A stretch of DNA of 64,000 nt, from the NCBI RefSeq assembly GCF_002161175.1, contig NZ_NFMA01000014.1, forward strand, positions 1 to 64,000, given 5' to 3'. Origin of the DNA: Flavonifractor sp. An100 (lineage in GTDB: Bacteria > Bacillota > Clostridia > Oscillospirales > Oscillospiraceae). The translations under genes and the position numbers were made by a program. Below are positions 50,778 to 61,990 of the stretch, piece after piece (within the stretch, counting starts at the first letter, position 1; each line of letters begins with the position of its first letter). Below the pieces are notes generated by a model. It saw only the letters and a program-made list of their open reading frames with translations. It had not been told where the DNA came from and did not search any database.

Positions 50778-51510
50778 ATGGATCGGAAAACCTTGGCCGC
50801 GGCCTTCCCGGTGACCGTACCGGTGCTGATGGGATACCTGGCCATCGGCATGGCCTTTGGCCTGATGCTCCAGTCGGCAGGATATGGTGTGGTGTGGGCC
50901 CTGTTGATGAGTCTGACCATCTATGCCGGCTCGGGACAATATTTGGGTGTATCCCTGTTGGCCACGGGGGCATCCCTGCCCCAGGTTGCCTTTTTAACGT
51001 TAATGGTGAATTTCCGCCATCTGGTCTATGGACTGTCCATGCTGGAGAAATTCCGAGGAATGGGGCCGCAGAAGCTATATATGATGTTTTCCCTTACCGA
51101 TGAGACCTATGCCCTGCTCAGCGCCGCCAAACCGCCCCAGGGCGTGGATGAGCACCGGTACTATCTGGCCATCGCCATGCTGGACCATAGCTATTGGATT
51201 TTAGGCTCTGTTTTAGGCTCTTTGGCTGGAGCTGCCCTGGGCTTTGACACCACAGGGGTGGACTTTGCCATGACTGCGTTGTTCCTGGTGATCGCAGTGG
51301 GCCAGTGGCGTGCGGCGGGCAGTCATCTCCCGGCTCTGTTGGGCGGTGGAGCCACGCTGATCAGCTTGCTGCTGGTGGGGGCGGAAGAAATGCTCCTGCC
51401 CGCGCTGGGTATGATCGTGCTGGCCCTGGTGCTGCTGCGGCCTCGTCTGACGCAGCAGGAGGTGCCGAGCAAGGGGCAGAAGGAGAACGGGGAGGCGAGC
51501 ACATGCAGCT
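50778..51510 (+). CDS. azlC: AzlC family branched-chain amino acid exporter, large subunit
   Basis: About 244 aa from the ATG at 50778 (GAGGTG eight bases upstream); the stop codon extends to 51512. Seven to eight membrane helices are visible, with family motifs FPVTVPVLMGYLAIGMAFG near the start and MVNFRHLVYGLSM near residue 83. With its small partner AzlD it exports branched-chain amino acids and analogues such as azaleucine. It overlaps azlD by ten bases. The following gene is for aromatic amino acid synthesis. Confidence 0.92.
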
Positions 51511-51835
51511 GACAACTGGACAGGCCATCGCCTCCATCGCTGTGATGGCGCTGGTCACCTTTTTGACCCGGGCGCTGCCCTTTGTCCTCTTTGACCGGGG
51601 GGAGCATCCACCGAAGGTAGTGATGTATCTGGGGCAAGTCCTACCCCCTGCCATCATTGCCATGCTGATCGTCTATTGCCTGAAGGGAGTATCCTTTGCC
51701 ACCCCGGCCGGGTGGGCGCCCTCTCTGCTGGCGGGCGGAACAGCGGTGTTGCTCCATCTGTGGAAGGGGAATGACCTGCTGTCCATTTTTGGGGCCACTG
51801 TGCTGTATATGGTGTTGGTCCAGGCAGTGTTTTAA
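51503..51835 (+). CDS. azlD: AzlD family branched-chain amino acid exporter, small subunit
   Basis: 110 aa from the ATG at 51503, inside the end of azlC, with GGGGAGG upstream. There are four hydrophobic segments and the family motif VTFLTRALPFVLF (about 17-29), then LPPAIIAMLIVYCLKG. It forms the transporter with AzlC. The overlap ensures balanced expression. Confidence 0.93.
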   Translation: MQLTTGQAIASIAVMALVTFLTRALPFVLFDRGEHPPKVVMYLGQVLPPAIIAMLIVYCLKGVSFATPAGWAPSLLAGGTAVLLHLWKGNDLLSIFGATVLYMVLVQAVF

Positions 51836-51868
51836 AGACAACGCAAGAAAAGTTTGGAGAAATCAACG

Positions 51869-52852
51869 ATGACACAAGTAACTGCGCCGCTGCAACAGCG
51901 GCTGACAACCTTAGATCAGGAATTGGAGATGCTGCTCCGCCGCCGTTTAGAGCTGGAAGCGGGGCCTGGAACAGAGAGCACGGGCTATGAGCGGTGCAAA
52001 GCGGCCATGGCGGCGGCACGGCCCCCGGTGGAGAATCCCCGGGTGGTCTATCAGGGAGTGGCCGGGGCGTACAGCGAGATGGCGGCCTTGGCCTTTTTCG
52101 GAACGCAGGCCCAATGCCGAGGGATGGAGCGCTTTGAGGATGCCTTTGAGGCGGTGAGTAAGGGAGAGGCGGACTATGCCGTCCTGCCCATTGAAAACAG
52201 CTCCACCGGTGCTATTCGCCAGGTCTACGAGCTGATGAGCCAATATGAGCAATACATCGTGGGTGAGGACACGGTCAAGGTAGAGCACTGCCTGATGGCG
52301 CCCAAGGGGGCTACCCTGGATACCATCACCCATGTCTATTCCCATGAGCAGGGATTGTTCCAAAGCGACCGCTTCCTGGCCCAGCACCCCAACTGGAAGC
52401 AGATGCCCTTTGGGGATACAGCGGGCAGTGCCCAGTATGTGGCCCAGACTGGGGATATTACCAAGGCGGCCATTTGCTCGGAGCGGGCGGCAGAGCTGTA
52501 TGGCCTGGAGATTTTGTACCGGGGAACCAACCATAACAGCAACAATACCACCCGCTTTGTGGTGGTCTCCCCGGTGATGGAGCTGCGGCCCCAGGCGGAT
52601 AAAATTGCCGTGGTACTGTCCGTCCCCCACCGGGTGGGCAGCCTGCAGCGTATTTTGACCATATTCCTGCTCCATGGACTGAATTTGATGAAGATTGAAT
52701 CCCGACCCATGCCGGGAAAAAGCTGGGAATATCTGTTTTTCCTGGAATTTAGCGGAAGTCTGACAGGAGCGGGGATGGATGCAGCCCTTCAGGAGTTGTC
52801 TCAGGCGACCTCTTATTTGCGGGTACTGGGTAACTATAAAAACAGCATTTAA
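51869..52852 (+). CDS. pheA: Prephenate dehydratase with ACT domain
   Basis: 327 aa from the ATG at 51869 (GGAG nine bases upstream); a TTG at 51854 is less likely. It converts prephenate to phenylpyruvate for phenylalanine. The catalytic region (about 57-235) has VAYQG-like VVYQGVAGAYSE, LPIENSSTGAI and TRF at 228-230. The ACT domain (about 245-327) has GSLQRIL and ESRP at 277-280, indicating feedback control by phenylalanine. Residues 1-50 look like the first helix of a chorismate mutase (RLTTLDQELEMLLRRRLEL) but are too short to be active. It lies 33 bases after azlD. Confidence 0.94.
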   Translation: MTQVTAPLQQRLTTLDQELEMLLRRRLELEAGPGTESTGYERCKAAMAAARPPVENPRVVYQGVAGAYSEMAALAFFGTQAQCRGMERFEDAFEAVSKGEADYAVLPIENSSTGAIRQVYELMSQYEQYIVGEDTVKVEHCLMAPKGATLDTITHVYSHEQGLFQSDRFLAQHPNWKQMPFGDTAGSAQYVAQTGDITKAAICSERAAELYGLEILYRGTNHNSNNTTRFVVVSPVMELRPQADKIAVVLSVPHRVGSLQRILTIFLLHGLNLMKIESRPMPGKSWEYLFFLEFSGSLTGAGMDAALQELSQATSYLRVLGNYKNSI

Positions 52853-52925
52853 CCCCTAAGTGAAGCATGAGGATAGAAGAACGGATGCTCTGCCAAACTC
52901 TTTGACCCGAAAAGGGGGAAGTGAC

Positions 52926-53660
52926 ATGGCAAAAAATGTACTCATCACCGGCGCGTCCCGGGGAATCGGGGCCGCCGCAGCCCGGCGCTTTGGAGCGGCG
53001 GGCTGGAACGTAGCCCTGAACTATTGCCGCAGCCGCGCGCAGGCCCTGGCGCTGGCGGCGGAGCTGTCTGCCAGCGGAGTGGAGGCGGTGGCACTGGAAG
53101 GGGACGTGTCAGACCCGGACCAGGCCGCTGCACTGGTGGCGGCAGCGGAGGCGTTGGGGCCTCTGGATGCATTGGTGTGCTGTGCCGGGGTTGCTCTGCC
53201 CCAGCAGCTGCTCACCGATACCACTAACGAACAGTGGCGCAAGGTCATCGGTGTGGATCTGGACGGGGTATTCTATACGGTTCGGGCCGCCTGCCCTGGG
53301 TTTGTGCGCCGGCAGGGTGGGGCCATTGTTACGGTCTCCTCCATGTGGGGGGAGACCGGAGGGTCCTGCGAGGTGGCCTATTCTGCTGCAAAGGCAGGGG
53401 TGGAGGGCCTGACCCGGGCGCTGGCCAAGGAGTTGGGGCCCTCTCACATCCGGGTCAACTGCGTGGCGCCTGGGGTAATCAATACAGAAATGAATGCCCA
53501 TTTAACGGCCGAAGACCTGGGCACGTTAGGGGAGGAGACTCCCCTGGGCCGCATTGGGACGCCGGAAGAGGTGGCGGAGGCCATTTTCTTTTTGGCGGAC
53601 AATAACAGCTCCTTTATCACCGGACAGATCCTACGGGTGGATGGCGGAATGGTGATTTGA
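52926..53660 (+). CDS. SDR-family 3-oxoacyl-ACP reductase-like protein
   Basis: 244 aa from the ATG at 52926 behind GGGGGAAG; upstream in-frame codons lack a site. NADP(H)-binding TGASRGIG is at 8-15, CAG(VA) near 83, the catalytic Ser is in VTVSSMWG, and the YxxxK pair is in AYSAAKAG. It ends with the FabG-like GQILRVDGGMVI. It resembles FabG but sits away from fatty acid genes, beside pheA, so another keto substrate is possible. Confidence 0.88.
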   Translation: MAKNVLITGASRGIGAAAARRFGAAGWNVALNYCRSRAQALALAAELSASGVEAVALEGDVSDPDQAAALVAAAEALGPLDALVCCAGVALPQQLLTDTTNEQWRKVIGVDLDGVFYTVRAACPGFVRRQGGAIVTVSSMWGETGGSCEVAYSAAKAGVEGLTRALAKELGPSHIRVNCVAPGVINTEMNAHLTAEDLGTLGEETPLGRIGTPEEVAEAIFFLADNNSSFITGQILRVDGGMVI

Positions 53661-53673
53661 TGGCAGGATCCGA

Positions 53674-53702
53674 TTGCGTAAGCCGGGATTTCCTGGTATA
53701 AT
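53674..53702 (+). promoter_or_regulatory. Promoter of the glycoside-hydrolase-like gene
   Basis: TTGCGT (53674-53679), 17 bases and perfect TATAAT (53697-53702). The start point would lie about 75 bases before the start codon, leaving a leader that holds the element at 53722-53758. Confidence 0.75.
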
Positions 53703-53721
53703 AGGCGTCAAAAGGTATCCA

Positions 53722-53758
53722 AATGGTTATTATGCGGAATAATATTCCGAATGGTTAT
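53722..53758 (+). promoter_or_regulatory. Palindrome flanked by direct repeats in the leader
   Basis: CGGAAT-AAT-ATTCCG (53735-53749) is a perfect dyad. AATGGTTAT occurs on both sides (53722-53730 and 53750-53758). It lies just downstream of the promoter, where a repressor would act. The regulator is unknown. Confidence 0.5.
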
Positions 53759-53784
53759 GGCACGCAGCAGAAAGGAGGACTGCC

Positions 53785-54864
53785 ATGGGCCGATTTCGTG
53801 GGGGATACAGCAGCTACCGGGGCCGGAGAACCGTTACCGATATCCTGAAATGGATCGCCATTGTTTTGGGGGTGTTGGTGGTCCTGTTGGTAGGTGTGCT
53901 GGTGTTCGGGCAGGATTATTTGGTTTTTACAGATAATGGTCTGCAATGGCGCACACCTCTGGCGTCGGGAGAGCAGAAAGAACAGACACAGGAACAGCAA
54001 GATGTCAATGTGGTGATTCAGCCGCCGGCCGGAAGTCAGGATACCCAGGAGGAGCCGCCTGCGGGCAGCCAGACTTCGCAGGAAATGAAGGCCCAGGAGC
54101 TGCCGGTATCCGCTGTGGTGGACGGTACAGCCCAGGGACTGCTGGAGCAGGCGGGTGCCAACGCTTTGATTTTGGAAATGAAGGACAGCCAGGGACAGCT
54201 GGGCTGGTCCTCCCAGCTGCCGTTAGCGGTTCAGGATGGAGTAACCAGCTCTCAGGCTGGAGTCAATGAGGCGCTCCAGACCTGGAACCAGGGTGAGATC
54301 TATACCATTGCCAAGGTGTGCTGTTTCCGGGATAATACCATGCCCTATCAGCATAACAGCATGGCCCTGCGGGCCAACTACGGGAATTGGCGGGACGAAC
54401 AAAAGCTGCGGTGGATGAACCCGGACAGCCAGGAGGCCGTGGACTATTTGGCTGGGCTGTGCGGAGAGTTGGCCCAGCTTGGATTTGATGAACTTGTACT
54501 GGAGTGTCCGGCATTCCCAACCCAAGGGAATTTGGAGGCCATTCAAACTGATGGCAGCTACGCCTCCGGTGCCTTTGCCACAGCAGTGGAGCACTTTTTA
54601 GCCCAGGTAGAGCAAGCGGTGGAGCCCTATGGGACGGTACTGTCTCTCCAGGTTACTCGGGATCAGGTGGAGCAGCAGGGGGCGGTCAGTGGTTTGACAG
54701 GGGCGGTCCTGGAGCAGTATGCCCAGCGCGTCTGGGTGGAGGAGAACGCAGTTTCCCAGTTGTTGGAGTCCGGGGAAGATGCATCGGCTCGGTTACAAAT
54801 TGTGCAGTTACAGACAAATGATCAGGGAACGTGGAACGCCCTTGGGCTGTTACCTGGGACATAA
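53785..54864 (+). CDS. Membrane-anchored DUF4015 (putative glycoside hydrolase)-like protein
   Basis: 359 aa. A basic start and one membrane helix (about 20-42) are followed by a Gln/Glu-rich linker (about 60-105) and a domain (about 110-359) resembling DUF4015, a TIM-barrel putative glycoside hydrolase: NALILEMKDSQG, IYTIAKVCCFRDNTMP, NWRDEQKLRWMNPDSQEAVDYLAGL and LGFDELVLECPAFP. In typical members these read DxKD, ARxVxFKD and FDEIxxDYxRFP. Here the last motif has lost its aspartate-tyrosine, so it may bind rather than cut sugar. The ATG is behind AAAGGAGG. Confidence 0.75.
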   Translation: MGRFRGGYSSYRGRRTVTDILKWIAIVLGVLVVLLVGVLVFGQDYLVFTDNGLQWRTPLASGEQKEQTQEQQDVNVVIQPPAGSQDTQEEPPAGSQTSQEMKAQELPVSAVVDGTAQGLLEQAGANALILEMKDSQGQLGWSSQLPLAVQDGVTSSQAGVNEALQTWNQGEIYTIAKVCCFRDNTMPYQHNSMALRANYGNWRDEQKLRWMNPDSQEAVDYLAGLCGELAQLGFDELVLECPAFPTQGNLEAIQTDGSYASGAFATAVEHFLAQVEQAVEPYGTVLSLQVTRDQVEQQGAVSGLTGAVLEQYAQRVWVEENAVSQLLESGEDASARLQIVQLQTNDQGTWNALGLLPGT

Positions 54865-54875
54865 TGGAAGAGCCT

Positions 54876-54915
54876 ACGAGCTTCGGATTGCAGAAAAATG
54901 CATTTCGAAGCTCGT
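54876..54915 (+). terminator. Hairpin after the DUF4015-like gene
   Basis: ACGAGCTTCG (54876-54885) pairs with CGAAGCTCGT (54906-54915) around a 20-base loop. Only a poor T-run follows (GGTCTTTC), so it is a possible terminator. Confidence 0.5.
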
Positions 54916-55078
54916 GGTCTTTCATGGCAAAAAAATATAATAAAATGAAAATGAATCTCATTGTATAAAAGATGTGATAATGTCGAGAGGTGAGAGGCGA
55001 AAAATGGAAGAAAATGAAAAATGAGGGTCAAGAGGACACAGTGTCCCAAAATAGAAAGAAAGTTCAACAAAATATCCC

Positions 55079-55107
55079 TTGCATTTCTGGGGATTATCAC
55101 ATACAAT
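55079..55107 (+). promoter_or_regulatory. V-ATPase operon promoter
   Basis: TTGCAT (55079-55084), 17 bases and TACAAT (55102-55107), about 55 bases before the first subunit gene. The palindrome GGACACAGTGTCC ends 33 bases upstream of the -35. Confidence 0.72.
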
Positions 55108-55161
55108 AAATGCTATACAAGTTTTTGTGCACACTAGTTAGAGGCGAAGGTGGTGAGAACT

Positions 55162-55475
55162 ATGGCAATGGAGGAAATCCAAAAGGTGACCCAAGTGGAA
55201 GCCGAGACCAAACAGCGCCGGGAGGCGGCTCAGGCGGAGAGTAAGCAAAAAATCCTGATCGCACAGCGGGCGGCCCAGAGGACTCTGGAAGAGGCGCGGG
55301 CAGAAGCGGAGGGAGAGGTCCGTCAGCAGATGGCCCAGGCGGAAGCTGAGGCAGCCCAGTCCGCCCAAAAGGTAATGGAGCAGGCCCGGCAAGCCTGTGA
55401 GACCATGAAGCAGCAGGCCAGGCAGCGCCTGGACCAAGCGGCCGAATTGATCGTAGAAAAGGTAGTGAATCGCTG

Positions 55476-55476
<1 letters not shown>
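55162..55476 (+). CDS. ntpF: V-type ATPase peripheral stalk subunit (NtpF/AhaH type)
   Basis: 104 aa from the ATG at 55162 (AGGTGG upstream). Nearly the whole protein is one charged coiled coil rich in Ala, Glu, Gln and Lys (VEAETKQRREAAQAESKQ, AEAEGEVRQQMAQ), ending with LIVEKVVNR, which fits the small G/H-type stalk subunit that pairs with subunit E. It opens the ATPase operon and overlaps ntpI by ATGA-type spacing. Confidence 0.83.
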
Positions 55477-57996
<2,520 letters not shown>

Positions 57997-58016
57997 AGCT
58001 GGGAAAGGACCGGCGT

Positions 58017-58709
58017 ATGGAAGGAATCGAAAAAATCACAGAAAAGATTATCCAGGATTCCGAGGCAGAGATCACCCAACTGCTGGCTCAGACCGAGGAA
58101 AAGGTCCAGGCCATCGGTGAGGCGGCCCAGGCCCAGGCGGACAAGGAGACCGCAGAAATCCTGGCCAGAGGTGAGAAGGCAGCCCAGGAACGTCTGGAGC
58201 GGCTGAAGTCCGCGGCGAAAATGGAGACACGGAAGCTGGAGCTGGCCGCCAAGCAGGAGGTGCTGGGCGAGGCCTTTGACCTGGCTCTGGAAAAGCTGTG
58301 CGCCCTGCCCGAGGAGGAGTACATCGCTCTTCTCATCCGTCTGGTGTTGGAGGCCTCCTCCAGCGGCAAGGAGCAGCTGGTGTTTTCCCCCAAGGACCGC
58401 ACCCGGGTAGGTAAGCAGGTGGTAGTGGGCGCCAATGAGGCCATGGTGAAGGGCATTGCTCCCGAGCTGCCGGACGCCATCACCGACACCAAGGTAGGAG
58501 CCTTTTTGGGCAAGGTGGTCAATTCCACCACGGCCATGGTCACCGGAACCGGGATGCTCACCCTCAGCGAGGAGACCCGCAACCTGAAGGGCGGCTTTAT
58601 CATGGTGGACGGAGACGTGGAAATTAACTGCGCCTTCGAGACCCTGGTACGTCTGCAACGGGAGAAGCTGGAAAAGGAAGTAGCCCAGATCCTGTTCCCC
58701 GGGAACTGA
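58017..58709 (+). CDS. ntpE: V-type ATP synthase subunit E
   Basis: 230 aa from the ATG at 58017 (GGGAAAGGAC upstream). The N-terminal coiled coil (about 1-95: EGIEKITEKIIQDSEAEITQLLAQ type) pairs with NtpF. The C-terminal domain (about 110-230) holds the catalytic head, ending in VDGDVEINCAFETLVRLQREKLEKEVAQ-type sequence, a family mark. It forms the peripheral stalk. Confidence 0.93.
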   Translation: MEGIEKITEKIIQDSEAEITQLLAQTEEKVQAIGEAAQAQADKETAEILARGEKAAQERLERLKSAAKMETRKLELAAKQEVLGEAFDLALEKLCALPEEEYIALLIRLVLEASSSGKEQLVFSPKDRTRVGKQVVVGANEAMVKGIAPELPDAITDTKVGAFLGKVVNSTTAMVTGTGMLTLSEETRNLKGGFIMVDGDVEINCAFETLVRLQREKLEKEVAQILFPGN

Positions 58710-58730
58710 GCGTTCAAGGGGCAGCGGAAG

Positions 58731-58777
58731 GCTGTCCCCGCAGCGGAGGGGGAAAAACGCTCCTCCGCTGCGGACAG
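58731..58777 (+). other. Long stem-loop between ntpE and ntpC
   Basis: GCTGTCC plus CGCAGCGGAGG (58731-58749, one bulged C) pairs with CCTCCGCTGCG plus GACAGC (58762-58777) around a 12-base loop. It sits in the only long gap (150 bp) of the ATPase operon and lacks a T-tract. It may stabilise or attenuate the mRNA. Confidence 0.65.
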
Positions 58778-58859
58778 CAGGAGTAACGAAGTGATCGGGC
58801 TTTTGCCGTGAGGCACAGGCCGGAGATACGGAGTTTACGACGACGAAAGGAGGGATACT

Positions 58860-59843
58860 TTGTCCCACCAAAAAGATACGGATTATCTCTCCATCTCCGC
58901 CCGAGTCCGGGCCATGGAGAACCGGCTGCTGACCCGGGAGCGCATGGACCGCATGATTGAGGCCCGGGATACCGGGGAGGCCATGAAGGTGCTTACCGAG
59001 TGCGGCTATCCGGATAGCGGCTCCCTGGAGTCCGCACTGGCCCAGGTGCGGGCGGAAACCGTTCGGGATCTGGAGGGCGCGGTGCCCGACCGGCGGCTGG
59101 TGGAGATTTTTCAGCTGAAATATGACTATCACAACGCAAAAGCGATTTTAAAGGCCCAGGCCATGGGGCAGGATGTCCACCGTCTGCTGCTGCCAGGCGG
59201 CCGCTATGACGGCGAAGGCCTTCTAGAGGGCTGGCGGCGGGAGGATATGCGGGGCTGCTCTGAGGCCTTCCAGCGGGCGATGGCCCAGGCCTGGACGGTG
59301 CTCAGCGAGAGTAAGGATCCCCAGCAGGCCGATCTGGTTTTGGACCGGGCCTGTTACAGCGAGATGGCCCAGCTGGCCAAGGAGATGGGGAGCCCCTTCC
59401 TGGAGGGCTATGTCCGTCTGTGTGTGGATGTGGCCAACCTGCGTACCGCCGTCCGGGTCAGCCGGATGGGCAAGGAGGGAGACTTCCTGCGCCAAGTGCT
59501 GCTGAGCGGAGGCACGGTGTCCGAACAGGCCATTGCCTCCGCCCGGGGTGACGCCCTGGGTGAGGTGTTCCGCTCTGGGCCGCTGGCCCAGGCCGCTGAG
59601 GCGGGAGCCAAGCTGGCCCAGCCCGGCGGAGGTGCCCTCACCGCCTTTGAGCGCATGTGTGATGACGCGGTGACCGCCTACTTGGCTGCCGGCCGCCGGA
59701 TCCCCTTTGGGGAACAGGCGGTGGTGGGCTATCTGTATGCCCGGGAGGCGGAGCTGACCGCTATCCGCACCATTTTTGCCGGCCGGGCGGCAGGGCTGGA
59801 CGGAGATACCATCCGTGCCCGGCTCCGGGAAACCTATGTATAA
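58860..59843 (+). CDS. ntpC: V-type ATP synthase subunit C
   Basis: 327 aa starting at TTG behind AAAGGAGG. All-helical funnel protein of the V-ATPase d/C family, with DYLSISARVRAMENRLLTRE at the start, FQLKYDYHNAKAILKA near residue 85 and YLYAREAELTAIRTIFAGRAAGL near the end, the conserved tail. It links the central shaft to the K ring. Confidence 0.93.
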   Translation: MSHQKDTDYLSISARVRAMENRLLTRERMDRMIEARDTGEAMKVLTECGYPDSGSLESALAQVRAETVRDLEGAVPDRRLVEIFQLKYDYHNAKAILKAQAMGQDVHRLLLPGGRYDGEGLLEGWRREDMRGCSEAFQRAMAQAWTVLSESKDPQQADLVLDRACYSEMAQLAKEMGSPFLEGYVRLCVDVANLRTAVRVSRMGKEGDFLRQVLLSGGTVSEQAIASARGDALGEVFRSGPLAQAAEAGAKLAQPGGGALTAFERMCDDAVTAYLAAGRRIPFGEQAVVGYLYAREAELTAIRTIFAGRAAGLDGDTIRARLRETYV

Positions 59844-59855
59844 GGGGGTTGGAGC

Positions 59856-60164
59856 ATGTATAAGATCGCAGTGATGGGCGACATGGACAGCGTCCTGGGT
59901 TTTAAGGCCCTGGGCCTGGAGGTCTGCCCGGTATCCAACCCTGAGGAGGGCCATGAGGCCCTGCACCGGATGGCCAAGGAAAACTACGCGATTATCTATA
60001 TGACGGAACAACTGGCCGCCAAGCTGGGGCCGGATATTGCCCGTTATAAAGATGCCCTCACCCCGGCCATCATCCTCATCCCCGGCAAGGAGGGCTCTCT
60101 GGGCATTGGCATGGCCAACGTAAAACAATCGGTGGAGCGGGCCGTGGGCGCCGATATCCTGTAA
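59856..60164 (+). CDS. ntpG: V-type ATP synthase subunit F (NtpG)
   Basis: 102 aa, Rossmann-like small shaft subunit. Typical start KIAVMGDMDSVLGFKALGLEV, then NYAIIYMTEQLA and IILIPGKEGSLGIGM. It binds subunit D in the central shaft and can affect ATPase activity. It starts 12 bases after ntpC. Confidence 0.94.
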   Translation: MYKIAVMGDMDSVLGFKALGLEVCPVSNPEEGHEALHRMAKENYAIIYMTEQLAAKLGPDIARYKDALTPAIILIPGKEGSLGIGMANVKQSVERAVGADIL

Positions 60165-60214
60165 CGGCCGCTCCTGTTCTGCTTGGAAATTTGCTTCGAA
60201 AGAAGGTTTAGCCT

Positions 60215-61990
60215 ATGGGAAAGATCGTCAAGGTCTCCGGCCCGCTGGTGGTAGCCACCGGCATGGAGGAGGCGAACATGGCCGACGTGGTCCGTGTGGG
60301 CGAGCAGCGTCTGATCGGTGAGATCCTCACCATGTCCGGCGGCTCAGCCTCCATCCAGGTCTACGAGGAGACCTCCGGCCTGGGCCCCGGCGCCGACGTG
60401 GTCACCACCGGTTCTCCCCTGTCGGTGGAACTGGGCCCCGGCCTGGTGGAAAATATTTACGACGGCATCCAGCGTCCCCTGGAGGTCATCATGGAGAAGG
60501 TCAAGGGCAACAACCTGCCCCGCGGCGTAGAGGTGCCCGCCCTGGACCGGGAGAAGAAGTGGGAGTTCACTGCGGTGGCTAAGGCCGGCGACCAGGTGGT
60601 GGGCGGCGATATCATCGGTACCGTCCAGGAGACCCCCTCCATTCTCCATAAAATCATGATTCCCCCCAAGATGAAGGGCAAGATCGTCTCCATCCAGAGC
60701 GGCTCCTTCACCGTCACCGAGACGGTGGCCGTGCTGGAGCAGGAGGACGGCTCCCAGGTGGAGCTGCCCATGATGCAGAAGTGGCCCGTCCGTGTGGGCC
60801 GCCCCTATAAGCACAAGTATCCCCCCGTTATCCCCCTGCAGTCGGGCCAGCGAATCGTGGACACCTTCTTCCCGGTGGCCAAGGGCGGTACTGCAGCCAT
60901 TCCCGGCCCCTTCGGCTCGGGCAAGACAGTGATGCAGCACGCCCTGGCCAAATGGTCGGACGTGGACCTGGTGGTCTACATCGGCTGCGGCGAGCGCGGC
61001 AACGAGATGACCGACGTGTTGCGGGAGTTCCCCGAGCTGGTGGACCCCCGGACCGGCGAGTCCCTGATGAAGCGGACCGTCCTCATTGCCAACACCTCCG
61101 ACATGCCCGTGGCCGCCCGTGAGGCCTCCATCTACACTGGTATCACCATCGCCGAGTATTTCCGGGATATGGGCTACGCCGTAGCCGTTATCGCCGACTC
61201 CACCTCCCGCTGGGCCGAGGCTCTACGTGAGATGTCCGGACGTCTGGAGGAGATGCCCGGCGAGGAAGGCTACCCCGCCTACCTGTCCTCCCGTCTGGCC
61301 CAGTTCTACGAGCGGGCCGGTTCCGTGTCCTGCATCGGTTCCGACGAGGACCGCCGGGGCAGCCTGACCGCCGTGGGCGCGGTCTCCCCTCCGGGCGGCG
61401 ACCTGTCCGAGCCCGTCTCCCAGGCCACCATGCGTATTGTAAAGGTGTTCTGGGCCCTAGACGCCTCTCTGGCCTACCGCCGTCACTTCCCCGCCATCAA
61501 CTGGCTGAACTCCTACTCCCTGTATCTGGACTCCCTGAAGCCCTGGTACGATGAGCACCTGGGCAAGGACTTCCTGCAAAACCGGGAATGGGCCATGTCC
61601 GTCCTCCAGGAGGAGGCCAGCCTGAACGAGATCGTGCAGCTGGTAGGTAAGGACTCCCTGTCCGCCAAGGACCAGATCACCCTGGAGACCGCCAAGATGA
61701 TTCGGGAGGACTTTTTGCAGCAGAACTCCTTTGTGGATATTGACTCTTACTCCGAGTATGACCGCCAGGCCCGTCTGTTGGCTATGATCCGTCAGTACGA
61801 TACCCAGTGCCGGGCGGCTGCGGAACGGGGCGGCGCCATTGCCCAGCTGTTTGCCATTCCCGTGCGGGAGAAGATTGGCCGGGCCAAGTCGGTACCCGCC
61901 GACCAGTATAAGGACGATTACGCCAACCTCCTGGTGGAGATGGAGGAGGAAATCACGGCCATCGCCGAGAAGGGAGAGGATGAACTGTGA
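60215..61990 (+). CDS. ntpA: V-type ATP synthase catalytic subunit A
   Basis: 591 aa. The catalytic nucleotide site has Walker A GPFGSGKT at 231-238, and the long non-homologous insertion typical of A subunits lies before it (about 110-190). [13 protein letters not shown] and [37 protein letters not shown] motifs follow. It hydrolyses or makes ATP in alternation with B. It overlaps ntpB by four bases. Confidence 0.97.
   Translation: MGKIVKVSGPLVVATGMEEANMADVVRVGEQRLIGEILTMSGGSASIQVYEETSGLGPGADVVTTGSPLSVELGPGLVENIYDGIQRPLEVIMEKVKGNNLPRGVEVPALDREKKWEFTAVAKAGDQVVGGDIIGTVQETPSILHKIMIPPKMKGKIVSIQSGSFTVTETVAVLEQEDGSQVELPMMQKWPVRVGRPYKHKYPPVIPLQSGQRIVDTFFPVAKGGTAAIPGPFGSGKTVMQHALAKWSDVDLVVYIGCGERGNEMTDVLREFPELVDPRTGESLMKRTVLIANTSDMPVAAREASIYTGITIAEYFRDMGYAVAVIADSTSRWAEALREMSGRLEEMPGEEGYPAYLSSRLAQFYERAGSVSCIGSDEDRRGSLTAVGAVSPPGGDLSEPVSQATMRIVKVFWALDASLAYRRHFPAINWLNSYSLYLDSLKPWYDEHLGKDFLQNREWAMSVLQEEASLNEIVQLVGKDSLSAKDQITLETAKMIREDFLQQNSFVDIDSYSEYDRQARLLAMIRQYDTQCRAAAERGGAIAQLFAIPVREKIGRAKSVPADQYKDDYANLLVEMEEEITAIAEKGEDEL

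Larger units (their letters stand above)
54865..55161 (+). other. AT-rich region before the V-ATPase operon
   Basis: About 300 bases with no supported gene. It holds the hairpin at 54876-54915, a Fur-box-like stretch TGAAAATGAATCTCA (54946-54960), a 13-bp palindrome GGACAC-A-GTGTCC (55034-55046) and the operon promoter at 55079-55107. Its base composition is much more AT-rich than the genes on either side. Confidence 0.6.
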
